A stretch of 64,000 nt of DNA from Bacillota bacterium (GTDB lineage Bacteria > Bacillota > UBA4882 > UBA8346), in the NCBI GenBank assembly GCA_023401925.1, contig JAEXDA010000049.1, forward strand, positions 244,737 to 308,736, given 5' to 3'. The notes below the pieces were generated by a model, which saw nothing but the letters and a program-made list of their open reading frames with translations, made no database searches and was not told the origin of the DNA. This document shows positions 33,561 through 42,977 of this stretch, piece by piece. Made by a program: the position numbers and the translations under genes. Positions within the stretch are counted from its first letter, which is position 1, and each line of letters begins with the position of its first letter.

Positions 33561-34247
33561 TCAATAACCCGTGCTGTCCTTTTTTTCTTCGGCCTTTTTG
33601 GGCTGCCCGTAACTTTTAAAACTTTCCATCACCGTATCCATCTCCTCATTACTTAACACCACAGGGGTCCCAATACAAGAAGCCCTCCACTGCATTTCTG
33701 CGACAAACTCAAGATTGACTGCCAGGCCGAAAGCCTTGGCAAGGCTTGGGCCACTAGTCACCAAACCATGATTGGCAAGGAGGACCGCCTTACTTTTATT
33801 GATGCTAAGCGCTTTCTGGACATTTTCACTTAATTCTTTCGTCCCGAAAGTTGCATATCCGGCACAGGGAACCTCAGCCACTCCGGCGCCTCCGATAACA
33901 TAGTGAACGGCCTTCAACGGGATGTTGAGACAAGCAATAGTGGTGCAAAAAGTGGAATGGGTATGAACGACAGCGCGGGCATCCGGACGGTTCAGATACA
34001 TCACAGTATGCAATGCATGTTCGCTAGAAGGCTTACAGGATCCATCAATAATATTACCCTTCAAATCCATGACCACCACATCTTCGGGCTCGGTTTCAAA
34101 GTAACCCAGACCCGATGGACTGATAGCCATGTAACCGCTTTCGGGATCATAAATACTAATATTACCGCTGGTTCCCTTGCTTAAGCCGGATGAACTCATT
34201 TGGCGGCCATACTCGGCAACTTCTTTTCTTTGCTTTTCCATTAACAT
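33561..34247 (-). CDS. Class II aldolase (fuculose-phosphate aldolase-like)
   Basis: The 228-residue protein fits the zinc-dependent fuculose-/rhamnulose-/ribulose-phosphate aldolase/epimerase family: GTSGNISIYDP near the phosphate site, a Glu in SSEHALHTVMY, the HTH zinc pair in VVHTHSTFCT, and NHGLVTSG. Cleavage of a ketose 1-phosphate would give dihydroxyacetone phosphate plus a small aldehyde, matching the adjacent alcohol dehydrogenase. The exact sugar cannot be read from sequence. The C-terminus is Lys/Glu-rich and dispensable-looking. Confidence 0.9.
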   Translation of the reverse strand: MLMEKQRKEVAEYGRQMSSSGLSKGTSGNISIYDPESGYMAISPSGLGYFETEPEDVVVMDLKGNIIDGSCKPSSEHALHTVMYLNRPDARAVVHTHSTFCTTIACLNIPLKAVHYVIGGAGVAEVPCAGYATFGTKELSENVQKALSINKSKAVLLANHGLVTSGPSLAKAFGLAVNLEFVAEMQWRASCIGTPVVLSNEEMDTVMESFKSYGQPKKAEEKKDSTGY

Positions 34248-34309
34248 AACTTATTTCTCCTTTTCCCAATGGGCCTAAGGACCCAATTTGTTAAATTACA
34301 TTTAAACTA

Positions 34310-35365
34310 TCAGTGTTTGATATCCCGTAAGTTGACCACCATATCACTCTTCCCTGTTTCCCAAAAGGCCTTAATGGTACGGGCCAACAGCAACGAGGAT
34401 TTTGGCAAAGCATCGACTACATTACCCGCATTATGCGGAGTGATCGTAAGATTGTCCAAATCGAAGATGGGGTCTCCGGCCGGAAGAGGTTCTTCCCAAA
34501 ACACATCCAGTGCGGCTCCGCCAATCGTCCTGTTCCGCAAGGCTTCAATTAATGCCTCCTTATCCAATACTCCTGCCCGGGAAGTATTAATGAGATAAGC
34601 GGTAGGTTTCATTAAGCTCAAAAGTTTTTTCCCAACACTGTTTTCGGTTTCAGGCGTTAAACGCAGATGTAATGAAACAATATCAGCCGTTCTAAATAAT
34701 TCTTCCTGGGCTACCAGTTTTACAGGTATTTGGTTCTCATCAAGGGCTTCCTGCTTAACATAAGGATCATAAGCGATCACCTTCATACCAATACCAGCCG
34801 CCTTTTTGGCAACCAATTTTCCGATATGTCCAAGGCCTACTACGCCCAAAGTCATTTCGCACATGGAAGTGGTATAGTCGCCATTTACATATTTTTTGCG
34901 CCACTCGCCCTGTTTAAGTGCAGCATGAGCACGGGCGATGTTGCGGGTTTCAGCAAACATCAAACCGATGGCAAAATCCGAGGTTGCCTCAGCATTACGG
35001 ATGCAATGAATAACCGGAATATTGCGTTTGGTAGCCGCCCCCACCTCCACATGTTCCATTCCGCCGCGGCAAGTGCCGATAAGTTTAAGCTGTTTACCCG
35101 CTGCAATAAGATCCTCCGGTACCGGACAAAAATGGGTAAGCAGAATATCCGCGTCCACGATCGCACGGTAGGCTTCCTCCGGAACTTTTTCCGCAGTTGG
35201 TCCGTTTTTTTCAATGTTCTGTGCCTTTTTCTGGAATTCCTGCCGCGTTTCAGCGGGCCATAAAATAGGGACGATCATGTTTTGGCCAGGATCTCCTAAT
35301 GTTTCCACCGCCTGTATTAAAAGTTCCAACGGTACGATAATGTCGCCGATCACAACGATTTTCAT
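34310..35365 (-). CDS. D-isomer-specific 2-hydroxyacid dehydrogenase
   Basis: GGAGGATATTTC before the ATG at 35365 sets the start; 26 further upstream codons are open but not needed. The ~351-residue enzyme has an NAD motif GVVGLGHIGKLVAKKAAG and catalytic residues in INTSRAGVLDKEALIEAL (Arg), a distal Glu, and TPHNAGN (His). It resembles phosphoglycerate/erythronate-type dehydrogenases. Its substrate here is unclear; it could oxidise or reduce a sugar-acid by-product of the pathway. It follows the IIC gene by about 97 bp. Confidence 0.88.
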   Translation of the reverse strand: MKIVVIGDIIVPLELLIQAVETLGDPGQNMIVPILWPAETRQEFQKKAQNIEKNGPTAEKVPEEAYRAIVDADILLTHFCPVPEDLIAAGKQLKLIGTCRGGMEHVEVGAATKRNIPVIHCIRNAEATSDFAIGLMFAETRNIARAHAALKQGEWRKKYVNGDYTTSMCEMTLGVVGLGHIGKLVAKKAAGIGMKVIAYDPYVKQEALDENQIPVKLVAQEELFRTADIVSLHLRLTPETENSVGKKLLSLMKPTAYLINTSRAGVLDKEALIEALRNRTIGGAALDVFWEEPLPAGDPIFDLDNLTITPHNAGNVVDALPKSSLLLARTIKAFWETGKSDMVVNLRDIKH

Positions 35366-35461
35366 GAAATATCCTCCGTAAGTACATCTTTCTTTTTTTT
35401 GCCATTGAACCATTCTGCCGCTTACATGCGGCAGAATGGTCAAAGCAATTGATTTAGGGAC

Positions 35462-36907
35462 TTAGTTTTGAGCTGCTACAGCAGCCGGTTGGGGTGCAAC
35501 ATAGGCATCACTCAGAGCGTTCTTTTCAAGATATTCTTGAACAGTACTCTTGTTTTTCTTGAATAAGAAGTACAGAATCAGATATATAGCAACTACCGAA
35601 AGGATAATAAATGGATTCATAGTTAAGAAGGCCATGGTAATAAGACCGGCAGTGCAGTTTGACATGATAAAGCCAATAATAAGTGTACCAGCTGCTATCG
35701 CCGTGGTGGCAGCCTCAAATCCAGCTCCAGCCGCAACTTGGGTAAAAGTTGAAGCCCAATAGGAAGCCATCAATATTTTTGCAGCAAATACGATACAGCC
35801 CATCAGCCAGGACTTGATAATGTTTCCGTTACTTAAGCATACGGGAATCTCAACCATATACGGCAAAGAGGGCAGCACCATAACCGGAATAACAACATTA
35901 CCGGGTAAAATGAAAGCCAGAAGAACCGCAACAGGAATGACAAGCAATCCGGTGGTTAAAGTTGCAGCTTCGCCGTAACCCAAAGCATCATTGACGGCTA
36001 TAATGAATTCACGATCTCTTCCATAACGGCTATTTTTTAAGGTCTTGCGCGAGTAATCGGTCAGCACGGTAAAACCGGAAGCAAACAGGCCGGCAATCTT
36101 GGGGAATATAGCCATAACGGCGGAACAAGTAACGGCCACATTCGCGATTTGACCCCAAGCGCCCATCGTATTCATGGTTTTGAGATTACCCACCACGCCC
36201 AAAATTATACCAACAACCAGTCCAATGTACATCGGCTCACCCATAAAACCAACTTTTTTACGAAGAGACGTTGGGTCAGCCTTGATTTTGTCCATACCAA
36301 GCTTGCTGAAAAGTATATTCAGGACAAGGTACATCGGTGCATCACCGTTATGGTGCGGGGCGGTCATTGCGCAAGATGGATAATGATAATAGGTAGACCA
36401 TCTTTTTTGCAATACTTCAGCGATAAGCAAGACGACTAAATTGATAAAAAGCATCAGCGCAAACGCAAGTAACAAATCGTGTTTCAATTGGTATAACATC
36501 GAACCCCAAACGATAATGGAATAGTTATTCCATAAATCGGACGGCATAAAAATATCGGTCCATCTCACCAGCCATAGTATGATCTGAAAGACCAGGCCTA
36601 CGCCAATAAACATCATGCCGATATTGGTGGAATAAGCGACAGAGGCCACTGCCTGCCAACCGATATCTAGCGCCGGCAGATGCAATTTACTGGCCTCAAC
36701 AATCTGTTGAACCAGCGGTGTTAAAATACTACCGAATGCGTTCGTAATGAACGCCATACCTTTTAGACCGACACCAATGAGAACAGCAGACGAAAAAGCC
36801 TTTTTGACGGGTGCTTTGAACAAAAGGCAAATGATAAAAATGATAAAAGGCACCATAATATAATTGCCGAATGTGTCGAATAAACTTTTTAATGTGTTAA
36901 AAAACAT
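35462..36907 (-). CDS. PTS galactitol-type IIC permease
   Basis: The 481-residue membrane protein has about ten to twelve hydrophobic segments and matches the GatC/SgcC family: an N-terminal FDTFGNYIMVPFIIFIICLL helix, YYHYPSCAMTAPHHNGDAPM with the conserved polar loop, and LPGNVVIPVMVLPSLPYMVE. It transports the substrate, which IIB phosphorylates during passage. IIA, IIB, EI and HPr are all encoded just upstream, so this is a complete system. GatC-family porters commonly carry galactitol or related polyols and pentoses. Confidence 0.92.
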   Translation of the reverse strand: MFFNTLKSLFDTFGNYIMVPFIIFIICLLFKAPVKKAFSSAVLIGVGLKGMAFITNAFGSILTPLVQQIVEASKLHLPALDIGWQAVASVAYSTNIGMMFIGVGLVFQIILWLVRWTDIFMPSDLWNNYSIIVWGSMLYQLKHDLLLAFALMLFINLVVLLIAEVLQKRWSTYYHYPSCAMTAPHHNGDAPMYLVLNILFSKLGMDKIKADPTSLRKKVGFMGEPMYIGLVVGIILGVVGNLKTMNTMGAWGQIANVAVTCSAVMAIFPKIAGLFASGFTVLTDYSRKTLKNSRYGRDREFIIAVNDALGYGEAATLTTGLLVIPVAVLLAFILPGNVVIPVMVLPSLPYMVEIPVCLSNGNIIKSWLMGCIVFAAKILMASYWASTFTQVAAGAGFEAATTAIAAGTLIIGFIMSNCTAGLITMAFLTMNPFIILSVVAIYLILYFLFKKNKSTVQEYLEKNALSDAYVAPQPAAVAAQN

Positions 36908-36980
36908 GATTTTCCCACCCTTCTCTATGTATTGATTTCAGATACGAAACCACTTCTTCCGGTTATCTCTAATTTCTCAG

Positions 36981-37283
36981 TTACTCCAAATCCAGTCGGC
37001 CAAGTACTGCCAGGAGAGCTTCTACAAACTCTTGCTCATTAATACCAACCAAAAAACCTGTCGCATTAAGTACCGGGATCCCATAAATATCCTCTACCGG
37101 GCTTGTATAGGCAATCAAATCGTACCCGCCGCTGGCCACTGCCAGCTCTACACCGCCCGGCGCGACTTCGGTTGCCTCCATTTCATAACCATGCTCCGCC
37201 AATACATCTTCCAGTTTTGAAGACAGCATCGCCGAACTGACCGTGCCGGAACCGCATACCGATAAAACCCTCACCGCTCTCAT
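36981..37283 (-). CDS. PTS galactitol-type IIB component
   Basis: The 100-residue cytosolic protein begins RAVRVLSVCGSGTVSSAML, with Cys10 in the P-loop as the phosphoryl acceptor of lactose/galactitol-type IIB domains. It takes phosphate from IIA (His66) and passes it to the substrate bound by IIC. The gene is 27 bp after the IIA gene and 73 bp before IIC. Confidence 0.92.
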   Translation of the reverse strand: MRAVRVLSVCGSGTVSSAMLSSKLEDVLAEHGYEMEATEVAPGGVELAVASGGYDLIAYTSPVEDIYGIPVLNATGFLVGINEQEFVEALLAVLGRLDLE

Positions 37284-37310
37284 GCAAGATTCCCCTTTCT
37301 TTTTCGCTTT

Positions 37311-37772
37311 TTAATCGTCTTCCAAAGAACTCAGACAGTTCATAACCTCTGCCTTGCTCTTAGAATTCTTCAATCGCCTGATCAGTTCGCCATCCTGAAT
37401 AATTTTCATCATTTTTTTTAGCATACCGATCTGCTGTTTAGAGTCTTTGACTACCAGGGGCAAAATGACTTCACAATTGAGCTTCATCTCTTTCTTACCC
37501 ATCATGCTGAATTCTACGGGCCTACATGGAATAACCACCCCGACCGCGGGTTTGATCACCAACTTATTATTTGTATGCGGAATTGCCAGATTGATCTCTT
37601 TACCGGGGAGTCCGGTCGGCAGACTCTTTTCTCGTTCGATTACCGCATCGGCATATCCGGCCTCGACGTAGCCATACTCTTCAAAACGGGTAGCCATCAA
37701 GCGAATACACTCTTCGGCGCTGTTTACATTCGCATCAAGAACGATGAATCGTTCATCAAGTAATGTTCCCAC
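37311..37772 (-). CDS. PTS mannitol/fructose-type IIA component
   Basis: The 153-residue protein has the PTS_EIIA_2 active site EINLAIPHTNNK, with His66 as the phosphocarrier. It starts with GTG at 37772 after AAAGGAGGCATCCGC. The domain also appears, degenerate, at the C-terminus of the PRD regulator in the same operon, which likely senses the same phosphorelay. Confidence 0.9.
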   Translation of the reverse strand: MGTLLDERFIVLDANVNSAEECIRLMATRFEEYGYVEAGYADAVIEREKSLPTGLPGKEINLAIPHTNNKLVIKPAVGVVIPCRPVEFSMMGKKEMKLNCEVILPLVVKDSKQQIGMLKKMMKIIQDGELIRRLKNSKSKAEVMNCLSSLEDD

Positions 37773-37920
37773 CGCGGATGCCTCCTTTCTTTTTTTCGTC
37801 CATGGGCTACGTTCTATGCCACTGTCTACACCATATCATAATGACTATTTACAAAAAAGACCAACATTGTTCACGAATTATTTACTACTTTTTGCAACCC
37901 ATTGAACCTTTTTGACTGAT

Positions 37921-38373
37921 CTATCCCAATTGGTAACCGATGATAAAAACCAACCCCAATAAAACAATTCCGCAAGCGACAAAGCGTATCATGATCTTGG
38001 TCTTGCGTATCCCAAATTTTTGGTAGCGTTCATAACGGGTAAATACCAAAGGAAAAATTAAGGTTGCAGTGGCCATCCCCATCATTGGCAAATATCCCCA
38101 ACGACTCTCAACCTTGCTACCGAGCAAAAATAGATTTGCCACGACCAAGGCCAGTAATATAAAGTAAAACACCATCCGGTAACGCCGGTCATAATCAACA
38201 AAGTCACGGGTTTTGTCAAAACACTCTACACTACAGGACGGCAATTCATGTTCGGCACCCGGATTAATAATATAGTTCCTAGTAACAGTGGATTTACCAC
38301 AATAGAGGCATGATTCGGCCTCATTCTTATGGGGAGTCCGCTCTTTTTTACCTGCCTTAAAGTCCGTTTTCAT
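37921..38373 (-). CDS. Membrane protein with N-terminal zinc-ribbon-like motif
   Basis: The frame begins with GTG (38382), but the ATG at 38373 sits at the right distance from AGGAG, giving ~150 residues. Residues about 20-55 contain CLYCG and later CSVEC, a possible zinc site. Three membrane helices follow (MVFYFILLALVVANLFLLG; YLPMMGMATATLIFPLVF; FVACGIVLLGLVFIIGYQLG). I do not recognise the family. It is embedded between enzyme I and IIA within a PTS operon, which is unusual. A link to substrate sensing or anchoring is only a guess. Confidence 0.75.
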   Translation of the reverse strand: MKTDFKAGKKERTPHKNEAESCLYCGKSTVTRNYIINPGAEHELPSCSVECFDKTRDFVDYDRRYRMVFYFILLALVVANLFLLGSKVESRWGYLPMMGMATATLIFPLVFTRYERYQKFGIRKTKIMIRFVACGIVLLGLVFIIGYQLG

Positions 38374-38389
38374 TTCTACCACTCCTGTC

Positions 38390-40114
38390 TTATCCGATAT
38401 TCTCCACGGCGAGCAATGTTTTCACTTCATCAATACTATCGCTGGCCAGTACTTTTTCCACAAAGCCGGACAATTTGTCCAAATCGCATTGGTGAATGCG
38501 GTATTTGAGTTTACCAACTTGTGCCGGAACGACACTAAATTCGTCCAAACCCATCGCCAAAAATAGCGGGGTCAATCTCCCGTCGGAAGCGGATTCACCG
38601 CACATTCCAACAGGGATCCCGGCCTTATGTCCATTGCGGATCACGATATCAATGGATCGCAGTACTGAAAGATTACAGGGCTCATACAAATACTGGACCT
38701 TCTCATTCATGCGATCCGTTGCCGTTGTGTACTGGATAAGGTCATTGGTCCCAATAGAGAAAAAATCAGCTTCTTGAGCCAGCTTATCGCTAATCAACAC
38801 GGATGCCGGCGTTTCAATCATGACTCCTACGGGGATATTCTCAACAAACATGGCTTTCTCCGCACGGAGTGAGGCTTTGGTTTTTTCAACCATCTCTCTA
38901 GCCTGACGGAATTCTTCAGCAGTTACGATCATGGGAAACATAATCTTGATATTTCCAAAGGCTGAGGCACGTAAGATAGCACGCAACTGGGTAAGAAAAA
39001 CTTCTTTTCGGTCCAGGCAGATGCGGATAGCGCGATATCCTAGAAATGGGTTGTCCTCTTTAGGGAAATTCATATAATCAAGTTGCTTATCTCCACCGAT
39101 ATCCAGCGTACGAATGATTACTTCTTTGCCTTGGGCGGCCTGGGCAATCTCCTTATACACCTTAAACTGCAGCTCCTCATCTGGGTAATCGTGCTGATCC
39201 ATAAAGAGAAACTCCGTCCGAAACAGCCCTATGCCGTCACACTGATCCACACGAAATTTCTTGCAACTTTCGGCATCGCCGGAATTAATACAAACCGCCA
39301 CTTTATGTCCATTCGCTGTAACGGCAGGCTCACCGGCCATGACTGCATAAAGCCTTTTTTCCTCGTCCAATTTGCGCTTTTTTTCGTGAAATTTACTGAC
39401 GAAAGCATCATCAGGCTCAACAATCCCGTAACCATCATTGCCGTCAATATAAAGCATTTGCCCGGAATGAACTTCCCGGATAATCCCCGTCGCCCCCACT
39501 ACTGCTGGAATTCCCAATGTTTTGGCAAGGATGACAACGTGAGATGTAATACCCCCTTTTTCCGTGATAAAACCACGTAAATAGGTCTTATCGATGCGAA
39601 TGGTATCCTCCGGAGCCAGATCCTCCGCTACAAGGATAAACGGTTCACTTATTGTGCGGATTAGTTCTTCAGCATTACTGATTACCCCGTTAAGCCGGCG
39701 GATCATCTCATCACACACATTGCAAATGTCATTGGCCCGCTCTTTCATATAGGGATCGGATATGGCCGCAAATTTTGCACAGGTCTTTTCCTTTTCCTGC
39801 TCAAGCACATAATCGATGTTGATATTTTCTTCCTGTACAATTTTGATGGATTTTTTAAAAAAGTGGTCGTCATTGGCGATGGTACGATAAGCCTTAAAAA
39901 TATCAGCCGTTTTCTCCCCTGCCTCCGCAAGAGTGATTTGATACAGGTTCTCCAGTTCTTCACCGTATTCACGTTGGACCTTTTTAAACCGTTCCACTTC
40001 CCTATCACAATCTGTAACAATCCTTTTTTCCAATACCGGTTTTCCTTTGGTTAAAACCACCGCCCGCAATATCTCACATCCCCCGGCACCCGCAAGTCCG
40101 ATAATTTTCTTCAT
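38390..40114 (-). CDS. ptsI: PTS enzyme I (PEP:HPr phosphotransferase)
   Basis: The 574-residue enzyme has the N-terminal HPr-binding/phosphohistidine domain with active-site His192 in EKGGITSHVVILAKTLGIPAVVG, then the PEP-binding barrel (GIGLFRTEFLFM, FFSIGTNDLIQYT, GMCGESASD). The motif reads GGITSH rather than the common GGRTSH, a tolerated variation that also occurs in specialised EI paralogues. Its start overlaps the stop of the PRD regulator by 4 bp (ATGA). Since EI and HPr are often housekeeping genes elsewhere, a copy inside a catabolic operon suggests a dedicated relay. Confidence 0.93.
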   Translation of the reverse strand: MKKIIGLAGAGGCEILRAVVLTKGKPVLEKRIVTDCDREVERFKKVQREYGEELENLYQITLAEAGEKTADIFKAYRTIANDDHFFKKSIKIVQEENINIDYVLEQEKEKTCAKFAAISDPYMKERANDICNVCDEMIRRLNGVISNAEELIRTISEPFILVAEDLAPEDTIRIDKTYLRGFITEKGGITSHVVILAKTLGIPAVVGATGIIREVHSGQMLYIDGNDGYGIVEPDDAFVSKFHEKKRKLDEEKRLYAVMAGEPAVTANGHKVAVCINSGDAESCKKFRVDQCDGIGLFRTEFLFMDQHDYPDEELQFKVYKEIAQAAQGKEVIIRTLDIGGDKQLDYMNFPKEDNPFLGYRAIRICLDRKEVFLTQLRAILRASAFGNIKIMFPMIVTAEEFRQAREMVEKTKASLRAEKAMFVENIPVGVMIETPASVLISDKLAQEADFFSIGTNDLIQYTTATDRMNEKVQYLYEPCNLSVLRSIDIVIRNGHKAGIPVGMCGESASDGRLTPLFLAMGLDEFSVVPAQVGKLKYRIHQCDLDKLSGFVEKVLASDSIDEVKTLLAVENIG

Positions 40115-42186
40115 CTTGATTGCTCCTTCGCATTTTGATACGACTGTTTAATGCCATCGACGTGGCTCTGGTCGCTGAAATAGTTATAGATGTCCTCCAA
40201 CTCGGCCCAATGGGAATAGGAATCCTTGGTGGAAAGGCCCACCAATATTTGGGTGTCGTTCCCATCAGGGCAAGGCAACCCTTTAGGCGCTAAAATAATG
40301 CAGACATCGATTTTGGGATTGGCTTCACCCTGCAATGGAAAATGGACCAATACTACATCCTGCCGAATACGGTAGGTTTGAAGTTTTTTGTTTTGTAGCA
40401 TATTGACCATCCTCTGTCCGAGGCGTCGATTGGTCGCACCTTGTTGGAGCACTCGGCTGCAAGATATGAGTGCTTCCTGTAAGTCCGCCGTTTCCGGCGA
40501 CAAATAAATTTTGTTTTGTTCAATTTTTTCGTAAAAGATGCCGCTCTTGGCACTAATGCGTTTGCCGCGCTCATTTTCCTCAAAATATCGAAAAAGTTCC
40601 AGATACAATTTGTCTACTTGCACTTCTCCTTCCACGCTGTTCTTAACCCTGCCAATGATTTCCTGGATCATTTGATCATAGCGGGCGATAGACTTATCTT
40701 CACGTAAGATTTCAATGATCCGACGCTGCGTCGCTTCTGTAATGATTGGACCGCTTTCTACGGCTTTTTTGCAAGAAAAACTTTTACCAAGCGGCACCAA
40801 AGACACTACCAGCGTGTAATCGTCCAACATCCATTGACGCAGCTTGCTTAAACTGATGACATGATAGTCTAGTGAAAGTCCAAATAAATCCTGCAACTGC
40901 TCTTTCATCAGGATGGCCACAGCCATGTTTTCTGCGCCTACAATGAGAACTTTTCGAATATCCGTTTTTTTCTGGGTAAGGTACTTTTCATTTAGATTGC
41001 TTACAAAATAAACACATAAATAAGCCAATTCATCTTCGGAAAAGGCTTCCACCGGAAGATTCATTTTCGTAGCCTTAACGGCCTTATATGTGAAATCAAA
41101 TACAAACGGATACATGGACTTGATATCTTTGACTAAGGGGTTTTTATCCAGGATACTGTACTTGACACGATAATACATGGGGCGGATATGATGGCTAAGT
41201 TGTTTTTGAAGCCGTTCACGGTTGGGAAAAGACAGGCAGGCAATGCGTTCAAAGTTTAAAACCAATTCTTCCGCAAAGCCCGCAATGAAGGTGTCCTCTT
41301 GTTCCTGGGAAAGAAAATCTGTTGTTTGTATGCCAAGAAACAATGTGGTAATATAGTAGGTTTCCTGCATGGCAACTTCGACGCCATGAACGCGTAATTT
41401 TTGAAGGCTAAACTCCACCGAACGGAAGGAAAGACTTTTCATCAGGGCAAGTTGCTCATCGCTGCTTAATTGAATGACATTCCCTTTTCGGCTGCGTATC
41501 CAAGATACCTGGATCATCATGCGAATCAATTCAATGTTGGCAAGGATATAATCACCGCAAATGTCGGTTTCATACTGTTTGATAAGACAACGGCAAAGCT
41601 CACCGAAATCGATTTCGTTTTGATAAAGGCGAACCAAATTATCCTGTAAAAAGTTATGAATATACCCAAGTCCACCGGAGGTTGACAACAGCCGGAACTG
41701 TTCTCCCAACATCTTACGGATGGTCATTTCTTCACCTAAAATCACATATCCGGATTTAATGGTGCTGCCAAGGGAAAGCCCCCATCCATTCAGCATTTCC
41801 CGTAATCCCTTAATATCCCCCAGAACTGTATTTTTACTTAACCCCGACAGTTCCATTAAGCGTCCAATTGTGATATTCTCACTGGAAAGTGCGATATAGA
41901 TTATCTCGATCCCTCGCCGCTCTTCAATGGATAAAAACTGGTTTTTATCCTGACAAAGGCGCTTTTCCAAGGTGGCGGCATCCAAAATCTCCGCCCGAAT
42001 AACCTGTCCGGAAATGATCACCTTACCCAGGCGATAATGTTTCAGCCATTCATTGAGTTTTTCCAAATCATAATATAGAGTACGTTTCCCCACTCCTAAG
42101 GTTTTTAAGTATTGTTCCGCTGAAACACCCTTTTCTGTATCCAACAGGACTCGTAAAATATTAGTCTGCCTGCTTTTAAGTTCCAT
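40111..42186 (-). CDS. PRD-containing PTS-dependent transcriptional activator
   Basis: The 691-residue regulator has an N-terminal winged HTH (VSAEQYLKTLGVGKRTLYYD), an Mga-type HTH (ITIGRLMELSGLSKNTVLGD), two PRD domains (about 180-400), a IIB-like domain (about 415-490; VLIVGAENMAVAIL, lacking the usual Cys), and a IIA-like domain (about 550-691; VVLVHFPLQG with a His). This is the MtlR/LicR architecture. Activity is set by HPr- and IIB-dependent phosphorylation. It lies 21 bp after ptsH and overlaps ptsI by 4 bp. There is no sigma-54 activator domain, so it acts with SigA. Confidence 0.9.
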   Translation of the reverse strand: MELKSRQTNILRVLLDTEKGVSAEQYLKTLGVGKRTLYYDLEKLNEWLKHYRLGKVIISGQVIRAEILDAATLEKRLCQDKNQFLSIEERRGIEIIYIALSSENITIGRLMELSGLSKNTVLGDIKGLREMLNGWGLSLGSTIKSGYVILGEEMTIRKMLGEQFRLLSTSGGLGYIHNFLQDNLVRLYQNEIDFGELCRCLIKQYETDICGDYILANIELIRMMIQVSWIRSRKGNVIQLSSDEQLALMKSLSFRSVEFSLQKLRVHGVEVAMQETYYITTLFLGIQTTDFLSQEQEDTFIAGFAEELVLNFERIACLSFPNRERLQKQLSHHIRPMYYRVKYSILDKNPLVKDIKSMYPFVFDFTYKAVKATKMNLPVEAFSEDELAYLCVYFVSNLNEKYLTQKKTDIRKVLIVGAENMAVAILMKEQLQDLFGLSLDYHVISLSKLRQWMLDDYTLVVSLVPLGKSFSCKKAVESGPIITEATQRRIIEILREDKSIARYDQMIQEIIGRVKNSVEGEVQVDKLYLELFRYFEENERGKRISAKSGIFYEKIEQNKIYLSPETADLQEALISCSRVLQQGATNRRLGQRMVNMLQNKKLQTYRIRQDVVLVHFPLQGEANPKIDVCIILAPKGLPCPDGNDTQILVGLSTKDSYSHWAELEDIYNYFSDQSHVDGIKQSYQNAKEQSR

Positions 42187-42207
42187 GGCGCCTCCTGTTT
42201 GTTATCG

Positions 42208-42471
42208 TTAATCAGGAAGATTTTCCAGAAAATTTGCGACTTGGGCTCCGGCCGTCTCTTCATCCAAACCTTCCACCTGCAATATGACTTTAGCACCCTG
42301 ATAAACTCCGCCGCTCAAAACGCTAATGATGCTTTTCCCATCAAGCTCTTCGCCGTCCTTGGTTATTAAAATGACTTCACTTTCAAATTTATTGCAAAGC
42401 TCCACCAGTTCACTGGCAGGACGGGCATGCAACCCCGTTTTATTTTGAATATCAATCTCTTTCCGAAACAT
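42208..42471 (-). CDS. ptsH: HPr phosphocarrier protein
   Basis: The ATG at 42471 (MFRKEIDIQN), preceded by AAAGGAG, gives 87 residues; the open frame above it is not coding-like. His15 lies in KTGLHARPAS, the EI phosphorylation site, and Ser47 in GKSIIS corresponds to the HPr kinase site, so CcpA-type control through P-Ser-HPr is possible. It is the first gene of the operon, an unusual place for HPr. Confidence 0.93.
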   Translation of the reverse strand: MFRKEIDIQNKTGLHARPASELVELCNKFESEVILITKDGEELDGKSIISVLSGGVYQGAKVILQVEGLDEETAGAQVANFLENLPD

Positions 42472-42590
42472 TTCATTTCTCCTTTCCTCAAACGCCATAT
42501 TTGAGATAGCTGTGCTGTTTAACGAAAAAATAATATCATATACACCAAATTTTAACCATTGCCAAAAACGTGCATCGATATCCGGTTGCT

Positions 42591-42641
42591 TTGTGCAAAC
42601 AACTGAGCCGATCCATTCCGTTTGTACATTTCTTTGCACAA
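42591..42641. promoter_or_regulatory. 9-bp perfect inverted repeat upstream of ptsH
   Basis: TTGTGCAAA (42591-42599) and TTTGCACAA (42633-42641) are perfect arms 33 bp apart, about 120 bp upstream of ptsH. The spacing is about three helical turns, which would suit a regulator binding two half-sites. The PRD activator is the obvious candidate. A possible SigA promoter (TTGGCA, 17 bp, TATATG) lies between this site and the gene. Confidence 0.45.
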
Positions 42642-42870
42642 CGCCTATTCCACTTACACAAGTTTCGATTGCTCTGTCTCCCTTTCAGGTCGCAGTTTCC
42701 AGCAATTCTCTTACACATTGCAATAATAAATAACCTCCAATCTTGGTGGTCTCCTTATTAGAAAGGCTGTCTCATCTTGAGCTTAGATACCGGTTAGGGT
42801 GAATATGTTGATAATGGAATGAAACCAAGGATGTGGGGAATGAATAGAAATGATGACCGGAGAGATTAGT

Positions 42871-42915
42871 GGATACCCGGAGGGAATTTTAACCCCTCCG
42901 GGTATCCGGATTTTT
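42871..42915. terminator. 14-bp perfect hairpin downstream of iorB
   Basis: GGATACCCGGAGGG and CCCTCCGGGTATCC pair perfectly around a 9-nt loop. A second dyad (AACGATG / CATCGTT) lies beside it near 42923. This should end the iorAB message. The T-run is on the plus side, so it may also work rightward. Confidence 0.75.
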
Positions 42916-42977
42916 CGCAGATTAACGATGCGTACATCGTTTCCAGCGCGAGGAATCAAACGGAAAAGAATCGTATT

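Larger units (their letters stand above)
42472..42977. other. Intergenic region between ptsH and iorB
   Basis: Holds the PTS operon promoter region, the inverted repeat at 42591-42641 and the terminator at 42871-42915 behind iorAB. Short frames here lack good starts, and I call no gene. Confidence 0.6.
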
